Assembly: GCA_025362915.1 (NCBI GenBank)
Contig: JANYEU010000165.1
Coordinates: forward strand, 1-5,568
DNA from: Chitinophagaceae bacterium
GTDB lineage: Bacteria > Bacteroidota > Bacteroidia > Chitinophagales > Chitinophagaceae
Direction: 5' to 3'
Length of the DNA: 5,568 bases
The notes under the pieces: generated by a model
What the model saw: only the letters and a program-made list of their open reading frames with translations
Databases searched by the model: none
What the model was told of the DNA's origin: nothing
Made by a program: the position numbers and the translations under genes
Shown here: in pieces, positions 1-4,898 of the stretch
How positions within the stretch are numbered: the stretch's first letter is position 1
Layout: every line of letters begins with the position of its first letter

Positions 1-89
1 AACCCACTCGACAAGTACTCCTTAATCAATTCATGGCGTTCTGGAATACTGAAATAAAGACCTGCCTTCTGAATAATTTTCTTCTCCAT
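1..89 (-). CDS. N-terminus of a minus-strand gene cut by the window edge; possibly an IS transposase first ORF
   Basis: The 29 complete codons from an ATG at 89-87 read MEKKIIQKAG, LYFSIPERHE and LIKEYLSSG, and the frame is still open at the left edge. The segment around residues 14-29 (ERHELIKEYLSSG) resembles the first helix of the helix-turn-helix at the N-terminus of IS3-type orfA transposases, where a short basic leader precedes a pattern like 'eer..ii.eyl.sG'. The non-coding sequence just upstream (91-139) also looks like an insertion-sequence end. I cannot identify the product from 29 residues; a non-transposase DNA-binding protein is possible. That this is a real coding start is more likely than not; the transposase call is inference. 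Confidence 0.5.
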   Translation of the reverse strand, partial: MEKKIIQKAGLYFSIPERHELIKEYLSSG

Positions 90-90
90 T

Positions 91-120
91 TTTACACCTT
101 TTTAATTTTTAAAGTGTAAA
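91..120. repeat. 7-base inverted repeat in the leader of the partial left-edge gene
   Basis: TTTACAC at 91-97 is perfectly complementary to GTGTAAA at 114-120, with a 16-base AT-rich spacer, directly in front of the ATG at 89-87. On the minus-strand transcript it would form a hairpin ending two bases before the start codon. Such a hairpin could reduce translation from read-through transcripts, as known for IS10 and IS50, but here this is inference only. Confidence 0.4.
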
Positions 121-239
121 CCTATTTTAGGACAAGTCAGTTTTGAGTATGTAAATGTAGAGCGACATATTTGGTATATAATCAGTCATAAAAAATATTC
201 TACATTAATACGAAAAAAAGTTAAAACTTAAAGAGTTGG

Positions 240-349
240 TTTTCAGCAAAATGATGAAAATTCGCAGTAATAATACCGTAGCCACGGCACAAAAATCGTA
301 GGCTAGTACGCAGTTTTTCTGCGCTTTTGACGCAATATTTTCTGCGTCA
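240..349. repeat. Cluster of short inverted repeats, possible terminator or structured leader
   Basis: Five small inverted repeats follow one another. TTTTCA 240-245 pairs with TGAAAA 255-260; CCGT 276-279 with ACGG 284-287; CGTA 297-300 with TACG 307-310; CGCAG 309-313 with CTGCG 319-323 (TTTTT loop); TGACGCA 328-334 with TGCGTCA 343-349 (8-base loop). TAGCC 279-283 can alternatively pair with GGCTA 301-305. The last hairpin is followed by TTTTTA (350-355), so it could act as a weak plus-strand terminator. No known RNA family is recognised. Confidence 0.4.
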
Positions 350-580
350 TTTTTACAAATTAAAAATTACTATAATAATATAAAACGGCGATAAGTAGTT
401 TATATGCGAGAAATATGATAGGATTTCTTTTCACCGTCCTTCCAGGCTTCTATAGCTATCCCGATTCTAATAAATTGAATAAAAATGATGACTATAGACT
501 AAAGGGAATTTCTCTACAAACCTTAACTAAACCTACAAAACACATCAATCGATATGCTACTTTCTTACACTTACTACCTT

Positions 581-588
581 TATATTTG
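581..588 (+). promoter_or_regulatory. Exact Bacteroidota -7 box (TATATTTG) directly before glyQS
   Basis: TATATTTG matches the primary sigma-factor -7 consensus TAnnTTTG of Bacteroidota at all fixed positions. The -33 region is weak: TTTC at 561-564 is the nearest thing to TTTG, 16 bases upstream. The box ends 7 bases before the glyQS ATG at 596, so transcription would start at about 592-595 and leave almost no 5' leader. Either the mRNA is leaderless or nearly so, or the true promoter lies further upstream and this match is chance. Confidence 0.45.
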
Positions 589-595
589 CAGCCTT

Positions 596-2071
596 ATGAA
601 TACACAATCAGAGAATGTTTTTCAAGCGATTATTTCCCATGCCAAAGAATATGGCTTTGTTTTTCCTTCAAGTGAAATATATGACGGTCTGAGTGCCGTG
701 TATGATTATGGCCCTAATGGCAGTGAACTGAAAAGGAATATCCGCGACTATTGGTGGAAGAGTATGACCCAGATGCACGAGAACATTGTGGGTATTGATG
801 CTGCCATCTTTATGCACCCAACCACTTGGAAAGCCAGTGGACATGTTGATAATTTTAGTGATCCATTGATAGATAATAAGGATAGCAAAAAACGCTACCG
901 TGTGGATCATCTGATAGAAGCACACGCCGAAAAGCTTGCACACGAAGGCAAGAAAGAAGAGGAATTTGCGCTACTAAAAAGTATGGATAGCTTCTTGGCT
1001 GCTGATGATTTTGTAGGTCTGAAACAATTGATAGACGATAATAAAATCACTTGTGCTGTTAGTGGCACTTGCAACTGGACAGAAATTCGTCAGTTCAACC
1101 TGATGTTTTCTACAGAATTTGGCGCTATTGCCTCCGATAATCCTGCGGATAATAAGGTGTATCTACGTCCGGAAACGGCACAGGGCATCTTTGTAAACTT
1201 CCTGAACGTACAGAAGACAGCCAGGATGAAAATTCCCTTTGGTATTGCGCAAACAGGTAAGGCTTTCCGTAATGAGATTGTTGCCCGCCAGTTTATCTTC
1301 CGTATGCGCGAATTTGAACAAATGGAAATGCAATTCTTTGTACGCCCTGGCACAGAAGGTTTTTGGTATAAACAATGGAAAGAAGCACGCTTGCAATGGC
1401 ATCTAAGCCTTGGTATAAGTGCTGATAAATACCGGTATCATGACCACGTAAAGCTGGCTCACTATGCTAAAGAAGCCTGTGACATTGAGTTTGAATTTCC
1501 TTTTGGCTTTAAGGAAGTGGAAGGCATACACTCCCGTAGCGATTTTGATTTAACGCAACATCAAGTCTATAGCAAGAAAAAATTGCAATATTTTGATAAT
1601 GATATAGACGAAACTACTGGTAAGGCTTTTGGTAATTATGTACCTTATGTGGTAGAAACGTCAATCGGTTTGGATAGGATGTTCTTATTGATATTATCTA
1701 ATTCTTACGAAGAAGAAACCATTACCAAGGAAGATGGCAGTACTGATAGCCGTGTAGTATTGCACATTCCTGCCAAGATAGCTCCTAACAAATTAGCCAT
1801 ACTTCCATTAACCAAAAAAGATGGATTGCCAGAATTGGCAAGGGAACTGATGGATGAGTGCAAGCCTTACTTTAAATGTTTCTTTGAAGAAAAGGATGCC
1901 ATTGGTAAACGTTACCGCAGACAGGATGCCATTGGTACACCATTCTGTGTAACTATTGATCATCAAAGTCTGGAAGACAGAACCGTTACCATCCGTTACC
2001 GAGACAGTATGCTGCAAGAGCGTATATCTATGGATAAGGTGCGAGAATTGGTGCTAGGCGAGATAATGTAA
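596..2071 (+). CDS. glyQS: Glycine--tRNA ligase, single-chain alpha2 type
   Basis: This enzyme charges tRNA(Gly) with glycine using ATP in the cytoplasm and is essential for translation. The 491-residue length fits the single-chain (archaeal/eukaryotic-like, homodimeric) class II family, also called glyS, not the split GlyQ/GlyS form. Visible landmarks are the N-terminal HAKEYGFVFPSSEIYDGLSA (about 15-34) with YDYGPNG (36-42, motif 1 region), SGHVDNFSDPL (81-91), RPETAQGIFVNF (191-202), motif 2 AFRNE...REFEQMEMQFF (223-248), the glycine-pocket segment EVEGIHSRSDFDL (307-319), motif 3 ETSIGLDRMF (354-363), and a C-terminal anticodon-binding domain from about 395, including KRYRRQDAIGTPFCVTID (438-455). 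The frame is open upstream to 554, but I chose the ATG at 596 because the homologous part begins a few residues after it and a promoter box lies at 581-588. No key residue appears missing. It stands alone and ends in a terminator. Confidence 0.97.
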   Translation: MNTQSENVFQAIISHAKEYGFVFPSSEIYDGLSAVYDYGPNGSELKRNIRDYWWKSMTQMHENIVGIDAAIFMHPTTWKASGHVDNFSDPLIDNKDSKKRYRVDHLIEAHAEKLAHEGKKEEEFALLKSMDSFLAADDFVGLKQLIDDNKITCAVSGTCNWTEIRQFNLMFSTEFGAIASDNPADNKVYLRPETAQGIFVNFLNVQKTARMKIPFGIAQTGKAFRNEIVARQFIFRMREFEQMEMQFFVRPGTEGFWYKQWKEARLQWHLSLGISADKYRYHDHVKLAHYAKEACDIEFEFPFGFKEVEGIHSRSDFDLTQHQVYSKKKLQYFDNDIDETTGKAFGNYVPYVVETSIGLDRMFLLILSNSYEEETITKEDGSTDSRVVLHIPAKIAPNKLAILPLTKKDGLPELARELMDECKPYFKCFFEEKDAIGKRYRRQDAIGTPFCVTIDHQSLEDRTVTIRYRDSMLQERISMDKVRELVLGEIM

Positions 2072-2076
2072 ACTGT

Positions 2077-2111
2077 TAGTCGAGAGTCAATAGTCGAAAG
2101 TAAAAAGTAAA
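2077..2111 (+). repeat. Tandem array of five degenerate 7-base units
   Basis: Immediately after the glyQS stop codon, five 7-base units follow without gaps: TAGTCGA (2077-2083), GAGTCAA (2084-2090), TAGTCGA (2091-2097), AAGTAAA (2098-2104) and AAGTAAA (2105-2111). The shared core is AGT followed by a purine-rich end and A. Short repeats of the AGTCGAT/AGTCAAT kind are often seen between genes in Bacteroidota; that recollection is general and has not been searched. The array ends 3 bases before the terminator stem. Confidence 0.6.
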
Positions 2112-2114
2112 ATC

Positions 2115-2143
2115 GTGCAGGAGAATTTCTTCTGTGCTTTTTT
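2115..2143 (+). terminator. Intrinsic terminator of glyQS
   Basis: GTGCAGGAG (2115-2123) pairs with CTTCTGTGC (2129-2137) in a 9-pair stem that includes three G-U pairs. The loop is AATTT and the stem is followed at once by six T (2138-2143). It lies 44 bases after the glyQS stop, so it should separate glyQS from the two genes that follow. Confidence 0.75.
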
Positions 2144-2144
2144 A

Positions 2145-2172
2145 TGTTTATACCCAGGGTAAGTGTTTATAC
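2145..2172 (+). repeat. 9-base direct repeat upstream of the paralogous pair
   Basis: TGTTTATAC occurs at 2145-2153 and again at 2164-2172, a 19-base step. It lies 28-55 bases before the ATG at 2200, in the only space available for a promoter of the following two genes. It could be a binding site for a regulator, but a chance repeat in AT-rich DNA is also possible. I see no clean -7 box here. Confidence 0.3.
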
Positions 2173-2199
2173 TTCACCTAATATCAGCATTAAATATAA

Positions 2200-2661
2200 A
2201 TGCAACCAACTGCTTACTATTCCGTTACTTTCTTGAACATCTCAAACGAAGTAGTAAATTCATGGTTTCCTCCAATGCCGGAGGGTGTGACATCTTCTAC
2301 CCAGCAAGATAATATTAGTTGGAATTATTCATACAGTTTGGAATCAGGTTTATATATGGAAGAACTTGATTTTGACTTGGTAGGGATAACCATTACTATT
2401 AGCCTTGTCGAAGAAAACATTTATGAGCCTGACCCTATCTGCTCTTTGCAACTGAAAACCATGTTTAAGGTAACCGGGAGTTTATCTACTGAATACAAAC
2501 TTCATATACTCCATGTATTTTTAGGTATTTGTGTGGGGCAGGCACAGGGCATTTATGTAGCAAAAAATGAGAATAATTATCTCGCCAAGACAATGCCACC
2601 AATGTTTGATACCTTCTCAAGAGAGGATGAATTATTAACTTTAATAGAAACAGAATGGTAA
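2200..2661 (+). CDS. Hypothetical protein, first of a paralogous pair, possibly SecB-like
   Basis: This 153-residue acidic protein has no signal peptide, no membrane segment and no family I can name. It is related to the next gene: LSxxxK (95-100), QAQG (114-117) and MPPMF (132-136) align without gaps to LSFDTK, QAQG and LPQAY there, with matching spacing over about 45 residues. The predicted layout is a run of alternating strands (about 40-95), ending in FKVTGSLS (89-96), then a helix (about 98-118) and a PPxF segment near the C-terminus. That order recalls SecB, where strands ending in FxISG are followed by a helix and a LxPxNF segment. A SecB-like chaperone fold is inference and other small alpha/beta folds are possible. 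The ATG at 2200 follows the terminator of glyQS; no clear ribosome binding site is seen. Its stop overlaps the next start, so the two are probably co-translated. Confidence 0.8.
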   Translation: MQPTAYYSVTFLNISNEVVNSWFPPMPEGVTSSTQQDNISWNYSYSLESGLYMEELDFDLVGITITISLVEENIYEPDPICSLQLKTMFKVTGSLSTEYKLHILHVFLGICVGQAQGIYVAKNENNYLAKTMPPMFDTFSREDELLTLIETEW

Positions 2662-3101
2662 CGCAAGAAGACTTTTCATATGGTTTAATCAGTACAGACA
2701 TCAACTCTTTTTCTCTCCATCCTCAGTATGGAACAGATAAGGGGTTGGCTTCAGGCAACGGTGACTTTCGTTTCGGCATCAGCTGGAAGGTGGTAGAAAC
2801 AAATGAATCTGCCACCCTTATTGACATGACTGCCGAAATATGGTTATTACGCAAGGAAGATCGTTTTCAGATTATTTTTCTTGATATAACAGGACATTAC
2901 ACCGTAAGCCTGGGTCTTTCTTTCGATACAAAAGTGGTAGCCATCAGTGAAATATTCAATAATTTGGCGGCACAGGCGCAAGGTATGTGGCACACTAAGA
3001 TTGCAAACCCAAACATAGCAGCCATATTGCCACAAGCATATAATAAGTTGATGGAAAATTTGGAAGACCTTAAAAAACAGATGTACGAAGCTTGGGAATG
3101 A
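2655..3101 (+). CDS. Hypothetical protein, second of the paralogous pair, possibly SecB-like
   Basis: This 148-residue protein starts inside the end of the previous gene: the ATG at 2655 and the upstream TAA at 2659-2661 share the string ATGGTAA, a typical translational-coupling overlap. Visible parts are a strand FRFGISWKVV (38-47), a strand TLIDMTAEIWLL (54-65), a strand FQIIFLDITGHYTVSLGL (71-88), a helix from about 92 to 112 with AAQAQG (105-110), LPQAY (125-129) and a charged C-terminal helix (130-148). It has no secretion signal, so it should be cytoplasmic. The similarity to the neighbouring gene suggests tandem duplication and perhaps a mixed oligomer. The strand-strand-strand-helix order fits SecB-like proteins, but the name SecB is not proven. 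It ends in TGA at 3099-3101; no strong plus-strand terminator follows. Confidence 0.82.
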   Translation: MVTQEDFSYGLISTDINSFSLHPQYGTDKGLASGNGDFRFGISWKVVETNESATLIDMTAEIWLLRKEDRFQIIFLDITGHYTVSLGLSFDTKVVAISEIFNNLAAQAQGMWHTKIANPNIAAILPQAYNKLMENLEDLKKQMYEAWE

Positions 3102-3127
3102 TTGTAGAGTTAGATGTTTTAGCTAAT

Positions 3128-3162
3128 AAAAAATCCACAAACAAAATCATGCTATTGTTTGT
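3128..3162 (-). terminator. Possible minus-strand terminator at the end of the VOC pseudogene
   Basis: ACAAACAA (3137-3144) and TTGTTTGT (3155-3162) are perfect complements with a 10-base loop that contains the ancestral stop codon of the VOC gene (3147-3149). On the minus strand the stem is followed by GGA and six T (3133-3128). The stem is AT-rich and so of moderate strength. It also lies 26 bases after the convergent plus-strand gene but has no T run on that side. Confidence 0.4.
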
Positions 3163-3335
3163 CCAACAAATAGTAGTGTTTTTATATGAGGGATGCTTAT
3201 ATGAATTTATCGCATCCCATATTCTCTGTCGAATGGTTCTTTAAATGTAAGCCCGTCCAGTTTATATCGTATATTTTCCCATACCTGTTCAATGTCATCT
3301 ACTTCAAGATAAAAAATAAAATGGTCAGCAACCCA
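3147..3335 (-). pseudogene. VOC-family (glyoxalase/bleomycin-resistance fold) C-terminal fragment, 5'-truncated with an internal stop
   Basis: On the minus strand, 42 codons from 3335 to 3210 read WVA then DHFIFYLEVDDIEQVW, then ENIRYKLDGLTFKEP, then FDREYGMR. A TAA follows (3209-3207), and the same frame continues IHISIPHIKTLLFVGQ, TIA, ending in TGA (3149-3147). FYLEVDDIEQVW is the typical start of the second beta-alpha repeat of VOC metal-dependent proteins, and FDREYGMR plus IHI is the usual run into the last strands, where a glutamate or glutamine normally sits at the position of the TAA. One base change in GAA or CAA would give this stop. The N-terminal half of a roughly 120-residue protein is absent: upstream lies a TAA (3338-3336), then a hairpin and the ytxH gene. 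It is therefore a remnant, not a working gene. The family call rests on pattern recognition. Confidence 0.7.
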
Positions 3336-3359
3336 TTAAAGATTGTTGACCATTTTATT
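3311..3359 (-). terminator. Strong hairpin terminator of the ytxH-type gene
   Basis: The arms 3315-3331 and 3343-3359 are complementary over 17 pairs with one G-U wobble (core AAAATGGTCAGCAA against TTGTTGACCATTTT) and an 11-base loop. On the minus strand the stem leads into a run of T (complement of 3316-3311), 19 bases after the ytxH stop. A T-rich stretch also follows on the plus strand, so it may work both ways and help stop transcription coming from the paralogous pair. Confidence 0.8.
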
Positions 3360-3377
3360 AATTTGTGAGGATAAGGG

Positions 3378-3647
3378 TTAAGCAGGTACGTGATTAGTGA
3401 GACTAAGTTTCACTTCATCTTTAACTGCTTTTCCTTTAGAAACTAAATTTTGCACATCGCTCATTACAGTTTCATACTTGTCATTAATGTCTTCCAACAT
3501 GCCTTCAAATTTGTCTTTTAATTCATCGCCCTTTCTTGCAATTTGTTTTCTGGTTCTGCTCCCTTTTTCTGGTGCAAATAAAACGCCCACTAAAGCCCCT
3601 GCAGTTAATCCTGCCAATACCGCTAAAACAACTGTACCTGATTTCAT
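3378..3647 (-). CDS. YtxH domain-containing small membrane protein
   Basis: This 89-residue protein has one N-terminal membrane segment (about 5-24, TVVLAVLAGLTAGALVGVLF) followed directly by the hallmark APEKGSRTRKQI (25-36). The rest (37-80) is a charged amphipathic helix, likely coiled coil, and the C-terminus is short and uncharged. Family knowledge: YtxH proteins are small envelope proteins tied to general stress responses in Bacillus, and short versions are frequent in Bacteroidota; the biochemical role is not known. The positive residues after the membrane segment place the helix in the cytoplasm. The start is the ATG at 3647-3645, since the membrane segment begins almost at once. It is separated from its neighbours by 352 bases upstream and a strong terminator downstream, so it is probably a single-gene unit. 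No clear promoter was found. Confidence 0.88.
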   Translation of the reverse strand: MKSGTVVLAVLAGLTAGALVGVLFAPEKGSRTRKQIARKGDELKDKFEGMLEDINDKYETVMSDVQNLVSKGKAVKDEVKLSLTNHVPA

Positions 3648-3999
3648 GATGTATTTTTTTTATTGTTAAAAAATTAAGTTTACCAACCGCATTATGCTTT
3701 TGGTTGCAATGTAAAATTACGTCGTGCTTCGTGATAAATATTATATAATTATACCTAAAAGTTACATGATTCACAGTTTCTATTTTAGTACAGATATTGT
3801 ACCACAATGAATTTTTTAGGCATAATAAATTATAAAAATTGAATGGTTACAAAAAGAAGAGACTAACCAGATGCAACATAGGATTTTGACAAGTGCGCAA
3901 AAGGAAAAAGTCAAATATTCAAGTGTAAGTTTGTGGGATTTACCTCTTTATTTGCACATGTGACAGCCTGCTTCTTTAAGATTATCATATCCTCGCTTG
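3648..3999. other. Intergenic region between the ytxH-type and ydeI-type genes
   Basis: About 350 AT-rich bases with no convincing gene. The part near 3650-3780 must hold the promoter of the minus-strand ytxH-type gene; the best -7 box candidates on that strand are one mismatch off and are not called. A perfect 10-base palindrome ATTATATAAT lies at 3740-3749 and an 8-base palindrome CACATGTG at 3955-3962. A 30-codon plus-strand frame (3871-3963) is unsupported. No clear terminator was found for the gene ending at 4000. Confidence 0.55.
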
Positions 4000-4593
4000 C
4001 TAATCATTCAATCCTTTTCCATCCATAATTTTTTGCATACATTTTTGTATCCTCAACTCCCGGGTTTTGGATTGTTTGGGTGCAGAAAAATACATAATGT
4101 ATCCTCTTTGTCGTCCTGGGGTTAATGCTTCAAATGCCGATTTAAAGGAGGTCTCCTCATCTAACTTATTTTGCAGTTCTTCGGGAAATGAAAGCTCCGA
4201 CTTCTCTTTAGGAATCACTTTTAGACCAGCTTTTTCTATTTCAATGGCTTGATGGATGTAGGTTTTTAGGATGGGTTCCATTTCAACAACTTCATTGGCA
4301 TTGGTGAGGCGAATCTGGCGCCCCACGTGCGTATTCTCCCCTGTTTTAATCAGGATGTTATTGGGATCCTTCATCAAAACACCTTTAAAAAATAAAAGCG
4401 CACAGTACTCTTTAAACCCTTGTATGATAGCTATATTACTTTTCTCAAACGAGTAACAAGGTTTACCCCACTTCAATTCTTCGGTTAATCCACAATCAAG
4501 AGCAACCATTCTCAATGCCTGCATCTCTTCTTGCCTCTTGGTAGCCCTGTTTAAATAGGCATCAACCTTTGGATTCATTATACGATGTGCCAT
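4000..4593 (-). CDS. YdeI/OmpD-associated family protein (DUF1801-like domain plus OmdA domain)
   Basis: This 197-residue protein shows the two-part plan of the YdeI/OmpD-associated family. The N-terminal DUF1801-like domain (about 22-118) contains LTEELKWGKPCYSF (36-49), IIQGFKEYCALLFFKGVLMK (56-75) and GRQIRLTN (91-98). The C-terminal part (about 134-197) holds FPEELQNKLDE (136-146), FEALTPGRQRGYIMYFSAPK (154-173) and KTRELRIQKCMQKIMDGKGL (176-195), with the characteristic GRQRGY, TRxxRI and GKGL motifs. Related proteins have been linked to acid and peptide resistance in enterobacteria; the molecular activity is not established. No signal peptide is present, so it is probably cytoplasmic. 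An alternative start at residue 6 (ATG 4578-4576, MNPKVDAYL) may be the true one, since I recall relatives beginning that way. A -7 box lies at 4626-4633. Confidence 0.9.
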   Translation of the reverse strand: MAHRIMNPKVDAYLNRATKRQEEMQALRMVALDCGLTEELKWGKPCYSFEKSNIAIIQGFKEYCALLFFKGVLMKDPNNILIKTGENTHVGRQIRLTNANEVVEMEPILKTYIHQAIEIEKAGLKVIPKEKSELSFPEELQNKLDEETSFKSAFEALTPGRQRGYIMYFSAPKQSKTRELRIQKCMQKIMDGKGLND

Positions 4594-4840
4594 ATTTCAT
4601 TATTTATTTTGTTCATCATCTCCTGCAAATTTAATACCCATAACCTGTACTTGGGAAGTGATAGTATTTTTCTATTTATAAGTCTAAATTATATTTGGGC
4701 AATAACATTTCAATAGTTTAATCGTCTATATGATAATCGGTTTCACCTAAGGCATCCAGTATTTATTTCATCGTTGTAAATATACCTTCTTCAACACATA
4801 GCATATCTCAATGGACATACACTGTTAATAGCTCTGCCCC
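4594..4840. other. Intergenic region upstream of the ydeI-type gene
   Basis: About 250 bases without a convincing gene. It carries the promoter box at 4626-4633 near its left end. One minus-strand frame between about 4800 and 4640 gives protein-like stretches such as ILDALGETDYHIDD, but it has several TAA codons, about as many as chance would give in AT-rich DNA, so no pseudogene is called. Confidence 0.5.
4626..4633 (-). promoter_or_regulatory. Exact -7 box (TAAATTTG) upstream of the ydeI-type gene
   Basis: On the minus strand TAAATTTG matches TAnnTTTG at every fixed position. Transcription would start at about 4620, giving a leader of about 27 bases to the ATG at 4593 or about 42 to the ATG at 4578, both reasonable. 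No TTG is found at the expected -33 distance, so the promoter is incomplete on sequence alone. Confidence 0.45.
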
Positions 4841-4873
4841 AAAATAAAAAGCCACCCATTTGCATAGGTGGCT
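4841..4873 (-). terminator. Intrinsic terminator of the type IX secreted-protein gene
   Basis: AGCCACC (4850-4856) and GGTGGCT (4867-4873) form a perfect 7-pair GC-rich stem that can extend inward past one mismatch (CAT with ATA side). On the minus strand it is followed by a T-rich tail (complement of 4849-4841: TTTT A TTTT). It lies 26 bases after the stop of the secreted-protein gene. Confidence 0.85.
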
Positions 4874-4898
4874 CTTCATATTCATTCATTACCAAAAG

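Larger units (their letters stand above)
1..139 (-). mobile_element. Possible left end of an IS3-like insertion sequence (partial)
   Basis: Read on the minus strand from 139, the sequence begins TGACTTGTCCTAAAATAGG and reaches the ATG of the partial gene about 50 bases later. A TG terminus, a GGACA/TGTCC core within the first 15 bases and an immediately following small helix-turn-helix ORF match the plan of IS3-family ends. The sequence inside includes a CCTA-TTT-TAGG palindrome (121-131). The other end lies outside the window, so neither terminal inverted repeats nor a target duplication (expected to begin at 140) can be checked. Confidence 0.3.
140..595. other. Long intergenic region upstream of glyQS, no convincing gene
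   Basis: This stretch of about 455 bases has no convincing coding region on either strand. An open frame on the plus strand begins at 415 but runs 80 bases into glyQS in the wrong frame, has no recognisable protein pattern, and is rejected. What it does hold is a run of small inverted repeats at 240-349 (separate entry), an AT-rich tract at 350-420, and a promoter box at 581-588. A near match to the -7 box, CATATTTG, lies at 166-173. Confidence 0.6.

Noticed and set aside
554..595. Upstream in-frame extension of glyQS to the ATG at 554
   Set aside because: It would add 14 residues (MLLSYTYYLYICSL) not expected in this family, and the promoter box at 581-588 would lie inside it.
415..675. Plus-strand 86-codon open frame upstream of and overlapping glyQS
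   Set aside because: It has no recognisable domain, overlaps the well-supported glyQS start by 80 bases in another frame, and its composition looks like translated non-coding AT-rich DNA.
3186..3368. Plus-strand 60-codon open frame
   Set aside because: It lies antisense to the VOC remnant and across the terminator hairpin; the minus-strand reading has the recognisable protein pattern.
3523..3807. Minus-strand 94-codon open frame overlapping the ytxH-type gene
   Set aside because: It shares the strand but uses a different frame over the ytxH coding part, and its N-terminal half is AT-rich non-coding sequence.
3955..3962. CACATGTG palindrome as a regulator site
   Set aside because: An 8-base palindrome alone is expected by chance and it lies near the end of a gene rather than near a clear promoter.
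3871..3963. 30-codon plus-strand frame starting MQHRILTSAQ
   Set aside because: It is too short, has no promoter or ribosome binding site that I can support, and has no known pattern; chance is likely.
4640..4810. Possible decayed gene on the minus strand (EEGIFTTMK, ILDALGETDYHIDD, TIEMLLPKYNLDL, IEKYYHFPSTGYGY separated by TAA codons)
   Set aside because: The stretches look protein-like, and each internal TAA could derive from GAA or CAA, but the number of stops in about 56 codons is what random AT-rich DNA would give, and I recognise no family. A translated search would decide.
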